From Streptomyces sp. Mut1 (GTDB taxonomy: Bacteria; Actinomycetota; Actinomycetes; Streptomycetales; Streptomycetaceae), in assembly GCF_030719295.1 (NCBI RefSeq), contig NZ_CP120997.1:2294001-2358000 (forward strand): a DNA stretch of 64,000 nt, read 5' to 3'. This document shows, piece by piece, positions 27,828-37,099 of the stretch. How positions within the stretch are numbered: the first letter of the stretch is position 1; every line of letters starts with the position of its first letter. The notes under the pieces are model-generated. The model searched no databases, had not been told where the DNA came from, and saw nothing but the letters and a program-made list of their open reading frames with translations. The position numbers and the translations under genes are program-made.

Positions 27828-29606
27828 CTACTCGGCCTTGGCCTTGACCTTGTAGTCCTGGCCGAGGAGGACGGACACGTCCGCGTTCCCGGCCGGCTTG
27901 CCCTTCTGCACCGTGCTCGTCGGCAGTCCGAGGGTCTTGGCGACCTCGGTCGCCTTCTCCTTGTCCGCCGCCTCCGCGTAGACGACCTGCGAGGTGGCCA
28001 CCGCGTCGGCCGTCCCGCCGTTGACGAAGGCGAAGCCGCCGTTGACCAGCTTGCCCCGGGCGGACTCGGTGCCGCCGGTGTCACCGGTGGCGTTCTTGAT
28101 CCCGACCCGGATCACCCCGTCCGCGGAAGGCGCCTTGACCGCGCCGCCCAGGATGTCCTTGACGACGCTCTCCGTGGCCGCGTCGGTGAGGGTGCCGTCG
28201 TCCTGGACCGGCAGCACCGCCGTCTTGTAGGCGCCGATCTTGGCGTGTTCGGCCAGCTTCGCCAGCGAGGCCCCGAGGTCCTTCTCGGGCAGCGACGGGT
28301 CCAGGATCTGGGCCAGCGTCTGCACGGTGACCGTCGCGGCCTTCGGGTCGTCGGACAGCTTCCGCAGCACCCCGCGTATGACCTGCCCGAACCGCGTCAG
28401 CTGCTTGGTCTCGGCCTCGTCGGAACCGCGGTACGTGGCGTAGGCGACGGCCATCGTGCCGCTGAGGGTCTGCCCCTCACCCTTCTCCACCAGGTCGCCC
28501 TCGCCCTTCTTGGCGCCCGGCACAGCGGTGTCGGTGTCGACCTCGATGTTGCCCACCAGGTCGACGAGGTTCTCCAGGTACGGGGTGTCGAGCCGCCAGG
28601 TGCCGCTGATGTCGGTGCCGAGCAGCGTGTCCAGGGACTCCCGGGTCCCGGACGTCCCGTCGTCCTCCACCGACTTGCCGAGCGTGGTGGTGGTCCCGTC
28701 CTCGTCGGAGACGGCGAGGGAGTTGGGGAGCAGGACGGTGGTCCCCTGCTTGGTGGTGACGTTGTCCACGAGCAGGGCGGTGGACGTGCCGCCGCCCTTG
28801 GTGTTGTGGAGGTGGACCACGATGACGTCCCGGCGCTGCGGACCGGTCGTCGCGGTGTTCTCCTTCTCCCCGCCCGACATGCCGGGGAGTTTGTCCGCGG
28901 ACCACAGGTAGCCGACGCCGCCGAGCACGGCCAGGGCCGCCACGACGATCAGCGCGACGATCCGGTTGCGGCCCCGGCGGCGCGCTTCCTCTCGGCGCTC
29001 GCTGCGGCTCTCGGTGAACTTGAGCCAGTCGATGACGTCTTCGGAGTCCTCGTCGGGCTCCTCGATGAAGGAGAACTGCTCGGTGCGGTAGTCCTGGTCC
29101 TGGCCCGCGCGCCGCTGCCCGGGGACGGCCGCCTCGGGCGCCGGCTGCGGTTCGGGCTCCGGAGGGGCCGCCGGAGCCTCGGGGGCGGGCGCGGGGGCCT
29201 GCTGCGGGACGCTCCACTGCTGGGTCGTGTCGACAGCGGCGGGCTGCTGCCCGGTGTCGTAGCCGTATCCGTCGTAGCCGTAGCCCTGCTGCGGCGCCTG
29301 GTGGTGCTGCGGGGGCGCGTAGGGGTCGTACTGCTGCGGCGGCGGGGCCGGGGGCTGCTGCTGGGCGTACGGGTCGTACCCGTATCCCTGGCCGCCGCCC
29401 TGCGGGGCCTGCTGCGGAGGCTGCTGGTACTGCTGTTGCTGATGAGGCTGCTGATCCTGATGAGGCTGCTGCTGATGAGGCTGCTGGGCGTACGGGTCGT
29501 ACTGCTGCTGACCCGGCTGCTGGTACACCGGCTGCCCGTACTCGTCGTAGCCGATGATCTGCGGCTGCTGGTAGTACGGGTCGTACGGGTTCTGTCGGTC
29601 GTTCAC
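27828..29606 (-). CDS. LCP-like protein with LytR_C domain and Gln/Tyr-rich N-terminus
   Basis: 592 residues from GTG 29606 (MNDRQNPYDPYYQQ; AGGGGC upstream). Residues 1-165 are a Gln/Pro/Tyr-rich disordered cytoplasmic region with repeated YDPYAQQ-like units. One transmembrane segment follows (IVALIVVAALAVLGGVGYLW). Then comes an LCP-like domain and, from about residue 490, a LytR C-terminal domain (VIRVGIKNATGDTGGTESARGKL). LCP enzymes attach glycopolymers to peptidoglycan, but here the usual arginine-bearing motifs are replaced (LLPNSLAV, YATYRGSD), so catalysis is doubtful. A strong terminator follows; nadD lies 20 bp upstream. Confidence 0.85.
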   Translation of the reverse strand: MNDRQNPYDPYYQQPQIIGYDEYGQPVYQQPGQQQYDPYAQQPHQQQPHQDQQPHQQQQYQQPPQQAPQGGGQGYGYDPYAQQQPPAPPPQQYDPYAPPQHHQAPQQGYGYDGYGYDTGQQPAAVDTTQQWSVPQQAPAPAPEAPAAPPEPEPQPAPEAAVPGQRRAGQDQDYRTEQFSFIEEPDEDSEDVIDWLKFTESRSERREEARRRGRNRIVALIVVAALAVLGGVGYLWSADKLPGMSGGEKENTATTGPQRRDVIVVHLHNTKGGGTSTALLVDNVTTKQGTTVLLPNSLAVSDEDGTTTTLGKSVEDDGTSGTRESLDTLLGTDISGTWRLDTPYLENLVDLVGNIEVDTDTAVPGAKKGEGDLVEKGEGQTLSGTMAVAYATYRGSDEAETKQLTRFGQVIRGVLRKLSDDPKAATVTVQTLAQILDPSLPEKDLGASLAKLAEHAKIGAYKTAVLPVQDDGTLTDAATESVVKDILGGAVKAPSADGVIRVGIKNATGDTGGTESARGKLVNGGFAFVNGGTADAVATSQVVYAEAADKEKATEVAKTLGLPTSTVQKGKPAGNADVSVLLGQDYKVKAKAE

Positions 29607-29625
29607 CGGTGCCCCTTTCCGTGGC

Positions 29626-30243
29626 TCACTCGCCGCGGTACAGCTGGCGCTTGTCGATGTAGCGGACCACACCGTCCGGCACGAGATACCAGACCGGCTC
29701 CCCCTCGGCCACCCTCGCGCGGCAGTCCGTCGAGGAGATCGCCAGCGCGGGCACCTCCACCAGGGAGACGCCGCCCTTCGGCAGCCCGTCGTCCGTGAGC
29801 ACATGGCCCGGCCGGGTCACACCGATGAAGTGCGAGAGCGAGAACAGTTCGTCGGCGTCGCGCCAGGTGAGGATCTGGGAGAGCGCGTCGGCGCCGGTGA
29901 TGAAGAAGAGGTCCGCGTCGCCGTGGACCGCGCGCAGATCCCGCAGGGTGTCGATCGTGTACGTGGGGCCCTTGCGGTCGATGTCGCTCCGGCTGACCGA
30001 GAACTGGGGGTTCGACGCCGTCGCGATGACCGTCATCAGATAACGGTCCTCCGCCGGGGAGACGTGCTTGTGGCTCTTCTGCCACGGCTGCCCGGTCGGC
30101 ACGAAGATCACCTCGTCGAGGTGGAACTGGGCGGCCACTTCACTGGCCGCCACCAGGTGTCCATGATGGATCGGGTCGAATGTCCCGCCCATCACGCCGA
30201 GTCGGCGTTTTCCGGGGCCGGTAGGCACTTCCTGCTCTCCCAT
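29626..30243 (-). CDS. nadD: Nicotinate-nucleotide adenylyltransferase
   Basis: About 205 residues with the nucleotidyltransferase motif [15 protein letters not shown] (GxFDPxHxGH), and later [12 protein letters not shown], the NadD counterpart of the ISSTxIR motif. It makes nicotinate adenine dinucleotide for NAD synthesis. ATG 30243 lacks a ribosome-binding site. An in-frame GTG at 30228 has GGGAG 8 nt upstream and may be the true start. It is transcribed with the LCP-like gene. Confidence 0.92.
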   Translation of the reverse strand: MGEQEVPTGPGKRRLGVMGGTFDPIHHGHLVAASEVAAQFHLDEVIFVPTGQPWQKSHKHVSPAEDRYLMTVIATASNPQFSVSRSDIDRKGPTYTIDTLRDLRAVHGDADLFFITGADALSQILTWRDADELFSLSHFIGVTRPGHVLTDDGLPKGGVSLVEVPALAISSTDCRARVAEGEPVWYLVPDGVVRYIDKRQLYRGE

Positions 30244-30281
30244 GCGTGCAGAGCCTACTGGCACAGCTGTACGCCTCGGCC

Positions 30282-30446
30282 TCAGCGGTCGCGGTTGAAG
30301 CGCGTGGTGATCCACAGAAGGAGGAGAAGCGCGACAAACGCACCGCCGCCGGTGAGGAGCGGCTGGAGGCTGTTGTGGTTACCGCCGTGCTCCGCGCCCT
30401 CGGCGGCGACGGTGACCAGCTGGTGTGCGGTGCTCGTGAGGCTCAT
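30282..30446 (-). CDS. Small single-pass membrane protein (54 aa)
   Basis: On the reverse strand ATG 30446 opens a 54-codon frame starting [17 protein letters not shown], with a C-terminal hydrophobic stretch ([16 protein letters not shown]) and a basic end (RFNRDR). Third-position GC is high. It is too small for usual gene finders. It lies just upstream of nadD, 38 bp away, on the same strand. Function unknown; a small membrane protein or regulator is the best description. Confidence 0.65.
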   Translation of the reverse strand: MSLTSTAHQLVTVAAEGAEHGGNHNSLQPLLTGGGAFVALLLLLWITTRFNRDR

Positions 30447-30529
30447 CTTCGGCAGGACCTATCGATCGGGAGTCGGGGGAAGACGTCGCGGACATCGTAT
30501 GCGGGGGCCTCGGGCACGCTCACGCCGAC

Positions 30530-30682
30530 TCAGTCGTTGGTGTCGTCGTTGCGGTATCCGCGCAGCAGGAACCAGGCCAGCAGGGCGGCTCCCACGAGGG
30601 AGACGATGAGCACGATACGAATCGTGTTGCCCGGCCCCTGCTCGTCGGACGCGGCGGCGAGCAGAGCAACGGTATGCGGCAT
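30530..30682 (-). CDS. Small single-pass membrane protein (50 aa)
   Basis: ATG 30682 with a strong GAGGAGA ribosome-binding site opens a 50-codon frame: MPHTVALLAAASDEQGPGN, then a transmembrane segment (IVLIVSLVGAALLAWFLL), then a charged tail ending NDDTND. It is co-directional with the 54-aa protein and nadD, and divergent from the M48 peptidase, whose start is 113 bp away. Not recognised. Confidence 0.72.
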   Translation of the reverse strand: MPHTVALLAAASDEQGPGNTIRIVLIVSLVGAALLAWFLLRGYRNDDTND

Positions 30683-30794
30683 GTCGGGCGTCTCCTCAGT
30701 TATCCACAGCCCCCCGCACACCGTAGCCCCAGCGCCTAGGCTGGGCGGCGTCAGGGGGCGAGCGACGTCTCGTACGAACACAGGGGGCCCATCC

Positions 30795-31922
30795 ATGACC
30801 GACAGCAGCCACGAGAACCACGAGCGCGTGCCGAGCAGGCAGCGCAAGCGTTTCCCGGGGATCTCCTCCCGGGCCTACGAGCACCCCGCGGACCGCTCGG
30901 CCCTGGTCGCCCTGCGCAAGCTGAGCGGCTTCGACACCGTCTTCAAGGCGCTGAGCGGGCTGCTGCCGGAGCGCAGTCTGCGACTTCTCTTCCTGTCGGA
31001 CTCCGTCCGGGTGAGCGACGCCCAGTTCTCGCATCTCAACGACATGCTGCGCGACGCCTGCTACATCCTGGACCTGGAGAAGGTCCCGCCGATGTACGTC
31101 AACCAGGACCCCCGGCCCAACGCCATGTGCATCGGACTCGACGAGCCGATCATCGTGGTGACCACCGGGCTGGTGGAACTGCTCGACGAGGAGGAGATGC
31201 GGGCGGTCGTCGGCCACGAGGTCGGGCACGCCCTCTCCGGCCACGCCGTGTACCGCACGATCCTGCTCTTCCTCACCAGCCTGGCGCTCAAGGTGGCGTG
31301 GATTCCGCTGGGCAACGTCGCGATCATGGCGATCGTGACGGCGCTGCGCGAGTGGTTCCGCAAGTCGGAGCTGTCGGCGGACCGGGCCGGGCTGCTGGTC
31401 GGGCAGGACTCGCAGGCGTCGATGCGCGGCCTGATGAAGATCGCCGGCGGCAACCACCTCCACGAGATGAACGTGGACGCCTTCCTCGCCCAGGCCGACG
31501 AGTACGAGAAGGCAGGCGACCTGCGTGACTCCGTCCTCAAGATCCTCAACGTGCTGCCGCGCTCGCACCCCTTCACCACGGTCCGCGCGGCGGAGCTGAA
31601 GAAGTGGTCCGAGACCCGCGACTACCAGCGGATCATGGACGGCCACTACCCGCGGCGCGACGAGGACAAGGACACCTCGGTGACGGACTCGTTCAAGGAG
31701 TCCGCCTCGCACTACGCCGATTCGGTGCGCAACAGCAAGGACCCGCTGATGAAGCTGGTCGGCGACATAGCCGGTGGCGCCGGGGACCTGGGCGGGAAGC
31801 TGCGGGACAAGTTCACCGGCGGGGGCGGTGGCGCCAAGGGCGGTGCTACGGGCGGCTCCGCGCCGTCGTCGGAGACGGAGGGCCCGGAGGATTCCCAGGG
31901 GCCCGGGACGGCAGGGAGCTGA
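30795..31922 (+). CDS. M48-family membrane metalloprotease
   Basis: 375 residues from ATG 30795. The zinc motif HEVGH is at about residues 140-144, followed by a hydrophobic region (TILLFLTSLALKVAWIPLG, NVAIMAIVTAL) and SELSADRAGLLVG, which carries the third zinc ligand. The C-terminus is Gly-rich and low-complexity. M48 proteases (HtpX-like) cleave membrane proteins; the target is unknown. The last 77 bp overlap the 3' end of the opposite-strand gene. Confidence 0.9.
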   Translation: MTDSSHENHERVPSRQRKRFPGISSRAYEHPADRSALVALRKLSGFDTVFKALSGLLPERSLRLLFLSDSVRVSDAQFSHLNDMLRDACYILDLEKVPPMYVNQDPRPNAMCIGLDEPIIVVTTGLVELLDEEEMRAVVGHEVGHALSGHAVYRTILLFLTSLALKVAWIPLGNVAIMAIVTALREWFRKSELSADRAGLLVGQDSQASMRGLMKIAGGNHLHEMNVDAFLAQADEYEKAGDLRDSVLKILNVLPRSHPFTTVRAAELKKWSETRDYQRIMDGHYPRRDEDKDTSVTDSFKESASHYADSVRNSKDPLMKLVGDIAGGAGDLGGKLRDKFTGGGGGAKGGATGGSAPSSETEGPEDSQGPGTAGS

Positions 31923-32973
31923 CCTCCAGCGTCCCGCAGAGCGCGGCCACGGGCCGGCCCGTGGCGTACGGGTCGGTGCCCGCCGGGCCCCGGGACGCCG
32001 CCCGCTCGCCCGCCAGCAGGGGGCGCAGCGCGGCCGCTGTGTCGGCGGGGCAGGACTGCGGTCCCGCCTGGAGGTAGCTGGTCAGCACCTCCAGGCGGTG
32101 CAGCCGCAGGTCCTCCCGGTCGAACCGGAAGCGCAGCTCCCGCCGCACGGTGAACAGCGAGGCGCCGCCCTCCTGCCGGGGCCCGGAGACGGCGGGGCGC
32201 AGCGCGTACGTGAAGGTGTGGTCGGAGACCACCTCCAGGGTGTCGGTCCCCGTCTGGGCGTAGCGCAGGGTGCCCCGGACCCTGACCTCGGGGTCCGGGG
32301 TGACCTTGGCCGGGTCGAAGCGTACGAGCCAGCCGGTCGCGGCGTGCTGCCCGTCGTCGTAGGGCTCGGAGACGCTGCGGTCGAACTGCTCCATCTGGTC
32401 GGGGTCGAGCAGTGCTTCCACCGGGCGCACCACGTTCCCGCTGAGCACGTCGGGGTCGAGCGAGGAGGCGACCAGGTAGTCCTTGGCGGTGGCCAGGGCG
32501 GCGGTGACCTGGTTCTCGGAGAAGTCAGCCGTGCCCCGGGCGGCCGGGGCGTTGATGCCGTCCTTGCCCTTCGGGTATTCGGCGGCGGCGCTGCTCGCGA
32601 AGAGGGCGGCCGGGGTGCCGGCGGGGACGGTGCCGCGGGGGGCGAGGGGGACGACGGTCATCCGCAGCGGTTCGGCCCGCCGGCCCGCCGGGCTCTCGTA
32701 GGGGTGGCGCAGGCCCATGAAGACGGCGGTGCCGAAGGCCATGGCGATCAGGATCATCAGGGCGAGCGCGAGCCGGGAGCCGTTGCGAAAGGACCGCCCG
32801 TGCAGGCTGCGGACGGCGCGGGCGTGCTCGCCCATGCGTTCCTGGGCGGAGAATTCCTGCAGCCGGGCGGCTCGCACGAAGGACTCGTCGAAGACGAGTG
32901 AGCCGTATTCGTCGTCCTGACCGCTCGCGCCGTTCTCCGCCGGGCCATCGGGTGGGTCTCCGCGGTGTGCCAT
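31846..32973 (-). CDS. Membrane protein with FDExFVRAA motif and extracytoplasmic domain
   Basis: 375 residues. The cytoplasmic N-terminus carries DEYGSLVFDESFVRAARL (about 22-39), followed by one transmembrane segment (LALALMILIAMAFGTAVFMGL, about 67-87) and a roughly 280-residue external domain without a recognised fold. The next gene upstream encodes a shorter protein with the same motif. Its C-terminal codons overlap the convergent M48 gene by 77 bp. From memory, a membrane protein of the equivalent S. coelicolor interval (SCO2584) was reported as a partner of the spore-wall synthesis complex; which gene here matches it is not settled. Confidence 0.75.
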   Translation of the reverse strand: MAHRGDPPDGPAENGASGQDDEYGSLVFDESFVRAARLQEFSAQERMGEHARAVRSLHGRSFRNGSRLALALMILIAMAFGTAVFMGLRHPYESPAGRRAEPLRMTVVPLAPRGTVPAGTPAALFASSAAAEYPKGKDGINAPAARGTADFSENQVTAALATAKDYLVASSLDPDVLSGNVVRPVEALLDPDQMEQFDRSVSEPYDDGQHAATGWLVRFDPAKVTPDPEVRVRGTLRYAQTGTDTLEVVSDHTFTYALRPAVSGPRQEGGASLFTVRRELRFRFDREDLRLHRLEVLTSYLQAGPQSCPADTAAALRPLLAGERAASRGPAGTDPYATGRPVAALCGTLEVSSLPSRAPGNPPGPPSPTTARSRP

Positions 32974-33108
32974 GACTTCTCCCGACTCCGTGAGAAGTCC
33001 CCTCGTCGAGCGCGTGAGGGGTCATACCTTCAGGGTGGGTCGATCACGACGACCGTAAACGCGACGACGGCCGGCAACCACCGGAGAGTCTCGCCGGGTG
33101 CGCGGGGC

Positions 33109-33705
33109 TCAGGGGGTGCGCGGGACGGCGGAGACCATCGGGCGGGAGTGGCCGTTCGCGTCGGAGGGGGCGGAGGTGGCTCCCGGGGCGCTGTCCACGC
33201 CCGTGGTGGCGGGCGGCGGGGCGGGGTCCTGGCGGTCGCCGGAGGTGTTGCGGTAGACGGCGCTGAAGGCGAGGGCGACCATGCCGACGCCCATCAGGAC
33301 GGCGAGCAGCCAGGCGATCGGCCGGTGCCAGCGGGCCGCACCCCGGTAGGGGCGCAGGGAGCCGCCGTGGCGGCCGTAGGGCCCGTCGTCGTAGGCGCCG
33401 TCCTCGTCCGCGTCGAGCCGGTCGTCGTAGCCGTACGGGCCGCCGTAGCCGCCCGGTCCGTAGCCGTCGTCGTACAGCTCGTCGTCCGGGGGGCCGCCGC
33501 GGGCGCCGGCGCGCCGGGCATCGGCCTCGGCGCGCGCTTCGGCGGCCGCCAACAGCCGCTCGACGGCGGTCGGTTCGTGGAACTCGGCGGCCCGTACGAA
33601 GTCCTCGTCGAACACCACGGAGGCGAAGTCCTCGTCCGCGCCTCCGCGGTCGTCGTCGGGCTCCCAGCCGTTCGGATACGGCTTGCCCCCCACGTCGTCC
33701 GGCAC
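33109..33705 (-). CDS. Membrane protein with FDExFVRAA motif (shorter paralogue)
   Basis: 198 residues. The N-terminal EDFASVVFDEDFVRAAEF (about 25-42) parallels the downstream gene's motif. An Asp/Gly/Tyr-rich linker (DDGYGPGGYGGPYGYDD) follows, then a transmembrane segment (PIAWLLAVLMGVGMVALAF, about 129-147) and a short Pro/Ser/Ala-rich external tail. ATG 33705. It shares strand and motif with the 31846-32973 gene, and the two are probably one transcription unit. Function unknown. Confidence 0.75.
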   Translation of the reverse strand: MPDDVGGKPYPNGWEPDDDRGGADEDFASVVFDEDFVRAAEFHEPTAVERLLAAAEARAEADARRAGARGGPPDDELYDDGYGPGGYGGPYGYDDRLDADEDGAYDDGPYGRHGGSLRPYRGAARWHRPIAWLLAVLMGVGMVALAFSAVYRNTSGDRQDPAPPPATTGVDSAPGATSAPSDANGHSRPMVSAVPRTP

Positions 33706-33769
33706 GACTTCAGACTAGCCCCGGCGGGGCGCTTTGGGCAGGGAGACGGCGCATTCGCGCCTCACGGGC

Positions 33770-35053
33770 TCACCTCACGTGGCCGTCGCCGGTCACGATG
33801 TACTTCGTGGACGTCAGTTCCGGCAGCCCCATCGGGCCCCTGGCGTGCAGTTTCTGTGTGGAGATGCCGATCTCGGCGCCGAATCCGAACTGGCCTCCGT
33901 CGGTGAAGCGCGTCGAGGCGTTGACGGCGACCGTGGTCGAATCCACCAACTGGGTGAAGCGGCGGGCCGCGGCCTGCGAGGTGGTCACGATCGCCTCGGT
34001 GTGCCCGGAGGACCAGAGCCGGATGTGCGCCACGGCCGCGTCCAGCGACTCCACGACGGCCGCCGCGATGTCGTACGAGAGGTACTCGGTCTCCCAGTCC
34101 TCCGGCGTCGCCGCCACCACGGTGGCCTTGGAGCCCTCGGCGTACTCCACCACCCTTTCGTCGCCGTGCACGGTCACCCCGGCCTCGGCCAGGGCGTCCA
34201 GGGCGCGCGGCAGGAAGGCGTCGGCGATGTCCTTGTGGACGAGGAGGGTCTCGGCGGCGTTGCAGACGCTGGGGCGCTGGGCCTTGGAGTTGACCAGGAT
34301 CTCGACGGCCATGTCGAGGTCGGTCCGCGCGTCCACGTACACGTGGCAGTTGCCGGTGCCGGTCTCGATGACGGGGACGGTGGACTCCTCGACCACTGTG
34401 CGGATCAGCGAGGCGCCGCCGCGCGGGATGAGGACGTCGACCAGTCCTCGCGCGCGCATCAGCTCCCGCACGGAGTCGCGGTTCTCACCGGGCACCAGCT
34501 GCACCGCGTCGGCCGGGAGGCCGGAGCCGCCGACCGCGTCGCGCAGCACCCGCACCAGGGCGGTGTTCGAGGCGAAGGCGGAGGACGAGCCGCGCAGCAG
34601 GACGGCGTTGCCCGACTTCAGGCAGAGGGCCGCGGCGTCCACCGTCACATTGGGCCGGGCCTCGTAGATGATCCCGACGACGCCGAGCGGCACCCGGACC
34701 TGGCGCAGGTCGATGCCGTTGGGCAGGGTCGAGCCGCGCACGACCTCGCCGACCGGGTCGGGCAGCGCGGCGACGTCCCGTACGTCGGCGGCGATGGCGC
34801 GGATGCGCTCCGGGGTGAGGGTCAGCCGGTCGACGACCGATTCGCTGGTCCCCGCCTCACGGGCGCGCGCCACGTCCTCGGCGTTGGCCTGGAGGATGTC
34901 GCTCGTCCGTACTTCGAGCGCGTCAGCGATCGCCAGCAGCGCGTCGTCCTTCGCCGCGCGCGGAAGTGGCGCGATGTCGGCGGCTGCGGAGCGGGCCCGG
35001 TAGGCGGCCTGGGCCACCGGAGACATGTTGTCGTACGGCGAAAGCGTGGTCAT
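33770..35053 (-). CDS. proA: Gamma-glutamyl phosphate reductase
   Basis: 427 residues of the ALDH superfamily. The catalytic cysteine lies in [14 protein letters not shown] (about residue 265), with [19 protein letters not shown] and the ProA-type C-terminus [15 protein letters not shown]. It reduces gamma-glutamyl phosphate to the semialdehyde in proline synthesis. proB, its partner kinase, is on the same strand 720 bp upstream, with one small gene between them. ATG 35053. Confidence 0.96.
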   Translation of the reverse strand: MTTLSPYDNMSPVAQAAYRARSAAADIAPLPRAAKDDALLAIADALEVRTSDILQANAEDVARAREAGTSESVVDRLTLTPERIRAIAADVRDVAALPDPVGEVVRGSTLPNGIDLRQVRVPLGVVGIIYEARPNVTVDAAALCLKSGNAVLLRGSSSAFASNTALVRVLRDAVGGSGLPADAVQLVPGENRDSVRELMRARGLVDVLIPRGGASLIRTVVEESTVPVIETGTGNCHVYVDARTDLDMAVEILVNSKAQRPSVCNAAETLLVHKDIADAFLPRALDALAEAGVTVHGDERVVEYAEGSKATVVAATPEDWETEYLSYDIAAAVVESLDAAVAHIRLWSSGHTEAIVTTSQAAARRFTQLVDSTTVAVNASTRFTDGGQFGFGAEIGISTQKLHARGPMGLPELTSTKYIVTGDGHVR

Positions 35054-35134
35054 GCCCGCAGAGTAGTGCGCACGCTGCGGGCATTCCTCACGTATCCCGT
35101 GATGCGAGACGGCCGTCCCGCGACGGCCGCCGCG

Positions 35135-35479
35135 TCAGTACGGGTGGACGCCGACCGGGGCCGCCGGGGGCGGTCCGTATCCCTCGGCGACGCGCTGGTG
35201 GTAGGTCTCGCGGTCGATGACTTCGAGGCCGACGATCACCCAGGGCGGCAGGCCGGCGCTGGAGCGGTGCTCGCCCCACAGCCGCAGGGCCACCGCCGCC
35301 GCGTCGTGCAGGTCGCGGGCCTCCTCCCAGTAGCGGATCTCCGCGTGGTCGTTGGCATAACGGCTGGTCAGCAGGAACGGGTGGTCGTGCGCGAGCTGTT
35401 CGAGGCCGCGTCTGATCTCCTTCAGCGGGAACTCGGTCCCGGAGACGCAGAGCGTGACGTGCCACAGCTTCGACTGCAC
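35135..35479 (-). CDS. Small conserved actinobacterial protein between proB and proA
   Basis: About 114 residues from GTG 35479 (MQSKLWHVTLCVSGTEFPLKE), with AHDHPFLLTSRYANDHAEIRYWEEARDL and GLPPWVIVGLEVIDRETYHQR. The alternation of strands and helices suggests a compact alpha-beta domain, but the family is unnamed to me. AGGAG lies 3 nt before the GTG. The frame is open to 35635, but the extra 52 residues are low-complexity. The following 297 bp up to proB contain no other gene; the part at 35640-35770 is relatively AT-rich and may hold the promoter. Confidence 0.75.
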   Translation of the reverse strand: MQSKLWHVTLCVSGTEFPLKEIRRGLEQLAHDHPFLLTSRYANDHAEIRYWEEARDLHDAAAVALRLWGEHRSSAGLPPWVIVGLEVIDRETYHQRVAEGYGPPPAAPVGVHPY

Positions 35480-35776
35480 GTGCTCCTGGCCGGCCGGTGT
35501 CGGCTCCGGCCGGGCGGTGTGCTCGTCCCTCCGGTCCGCGGGTCCGCTCCCCTCGAAACCGGTCCCCGCTCCCACGCTGGTCAGGGTGCGGCCACCCGTT
35601 CCTCGGGGCGGCGCCCCCGGGCGCGCTCGTCTCACCGGCGGCCTCCTGTGATGTGTTGCTTTGCTGTACCCCGCAGTTTCCCTGCTACAAAGTGGACCAG
35701 TCCGGGGCCCGGTGTGGGGTGGTTTTCGTGAAGCTCTCTGTCCGATGGCTGGACTTTCAGCCGTTTCAGGGGTCCG

Positions 35777-36910
35777 TCAGGCGTGCAGGACGACGAGATC
35801 GTCCCTGTGTACGACCTCGCGTTCGTAGGCGGGGCCGAGGTCCCGGGCGAGGTCGCGGGTGGAACGGCCGAGGAGCTGCGGGATCTCCTTGGCGTCGAAG
35901 TTGACGAGCCCGCGTGCCACCGGCCGGCCGCGCAGATCCCGCAGCTCCACCGGTTCACCCGCGGTGAACTCGCCCTCGACCGCCGCGATCCCGGCCGGCA
36001 GCAGCGAGCTGTGCCGTTCCACGACCGCCTCGACGGCGCCGTCGTCCAGGGTGAGCGAGCCCTGCGGGGTGGAGGCGTGGGCGAGCCAGAGCAGCCGGCC
36101 GGCCGAGCGGCGTCCGGTGCGGTGGAAGTAGGTGCCGGTGTCGCGTCCGGCCAGCGCGTCGGCGGCGTGGCTCGCGGAGGTGAGGACGACCGGGATGCCG
36201 GCGGCCGTGGCGATCCGGGCGGCCTCCACCTTGGTGACCATGCCGCCGGTGCCGACGCCCGCCTTGCCCGCGCTGCCGATGCTGACGCCCGCCAGGTCGG
36301 CGGGGCCGGTGACCTGGGCGATGCGGGTGGTGCCGGGGATGCTCGGGTCGCCGTCGTAGAGGCCGTCCACGTCGGAGAGCAGGACCAGCAGGTCGGCGCG
36401 GACGAGGTGGGCGACGAGCGCGGCGAGCCGGTCGTTGTCGCCGAAGCGGATCTCGTCGGTGGCGACGGTGTCGTTCTCGTTGACGACGGGCAGCGCGCCC
36501 ATGTCCAGGAGCTGGTCGAGGGTGCGGTAGGCGTTGCGGTAGTGGGCGCGGCGGCTGGTGTCGTTGCTGGTCAGCAGGACCTGGCCGACGCGGACGCCGT
36601 AGCGGGCGAAGGAGGCGGTGTAGCGGGCGACGAGCAGTCCCTGGCCGACGCTGGCGGCGGCCTGCTGGCGCGCCAGGTCCCTGGGCCTGCGGTGCAGTCC
36701 GAGCGGGGCGAGCCCGGCGGCGATGGCGCCGCTGGAGACGAGGACGACCTCCCGCTCGCCGCCGTCTCGGACCTTGGCGAGTACGTCGACGAGGGCGTCG
36801 ACCCGGTCGGCGTCGAGGCCGCCCGCGGCGGTGGTGAGGGAGGAGGAACCGACCTTGACCACGACCCTGCGGGCTTCCGTGACGCCCTGCCTTGCCCCTG
36901 ACACCCGCAT
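35777..36910 (-). CDS. proB: Glutamate 5-kinase
   Basis: 377 residues. The amino-acid kinase domain (VVVKVGSSSLT at about 15-25, VSSGAIAAG, VVNENDTVATDEIRFGDND) is followed by a C-terminal PUA domain (from about 290: GSLTLDDGAVEAV, RGLVNFDAKEIPQLLG). It phosphorylates glutamate for proline synthesis and is typically feedback-inhibited by proline. ATG 36910 is chosen by family length; the open frame extends to 37279. It is divergent from the rhamnose 3,5-epimerase gene. Confidence 0.95.
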   Translation of the reverse strand: MRVSGARQGVTEARRVVVKVGSSSLTTAAGGLDADRVDALVDVLAKVRDGGEREVVLVSSGAIAAGLAPLGLHRRPRDLARQQAAASVGQGLLVARYTASFARYGVRVGQVLLTSNDTSRRAHYRNAYRTLDQLLDMGALPVVNENDTVATDEIRFGDNDRLAALVAHLVRADLLVLLSDVDGLYDGDPSIPGTTRIAQVTGPADLAGVSIGSAGKAGVGTGGMVTKVEAARIATAAGIPVVLTSASHAADALAGRDTGTYFHRTGRRSAGRLLWLAHASTPQGSLTLDDGAVEAVVERHSSLLPAGIAAVEGEFTAGEPVELRDLRGRPVARGLVNFDAKEIPQLLGRSTRDLARDLGPAYEREVVHRDDLVVLHA

Positions 36911-37099
36911 CCCCCAAGGTTCGCTCGCTGGACCCCGCAATCTACGCGAGAGCGGAAAACGACGCCTTCGCATTCCGTACCGTGGACCCCGTTTCGCCCT
37001 CTTCGTCCCGTTCCGTGTCTGTTCGCCCCTACGGCTCGTTGCAGATGAGGTACCGGTGCCGTCCGAAGGCCCGGCTGATGGGGAAGAGGATGTGATCGC

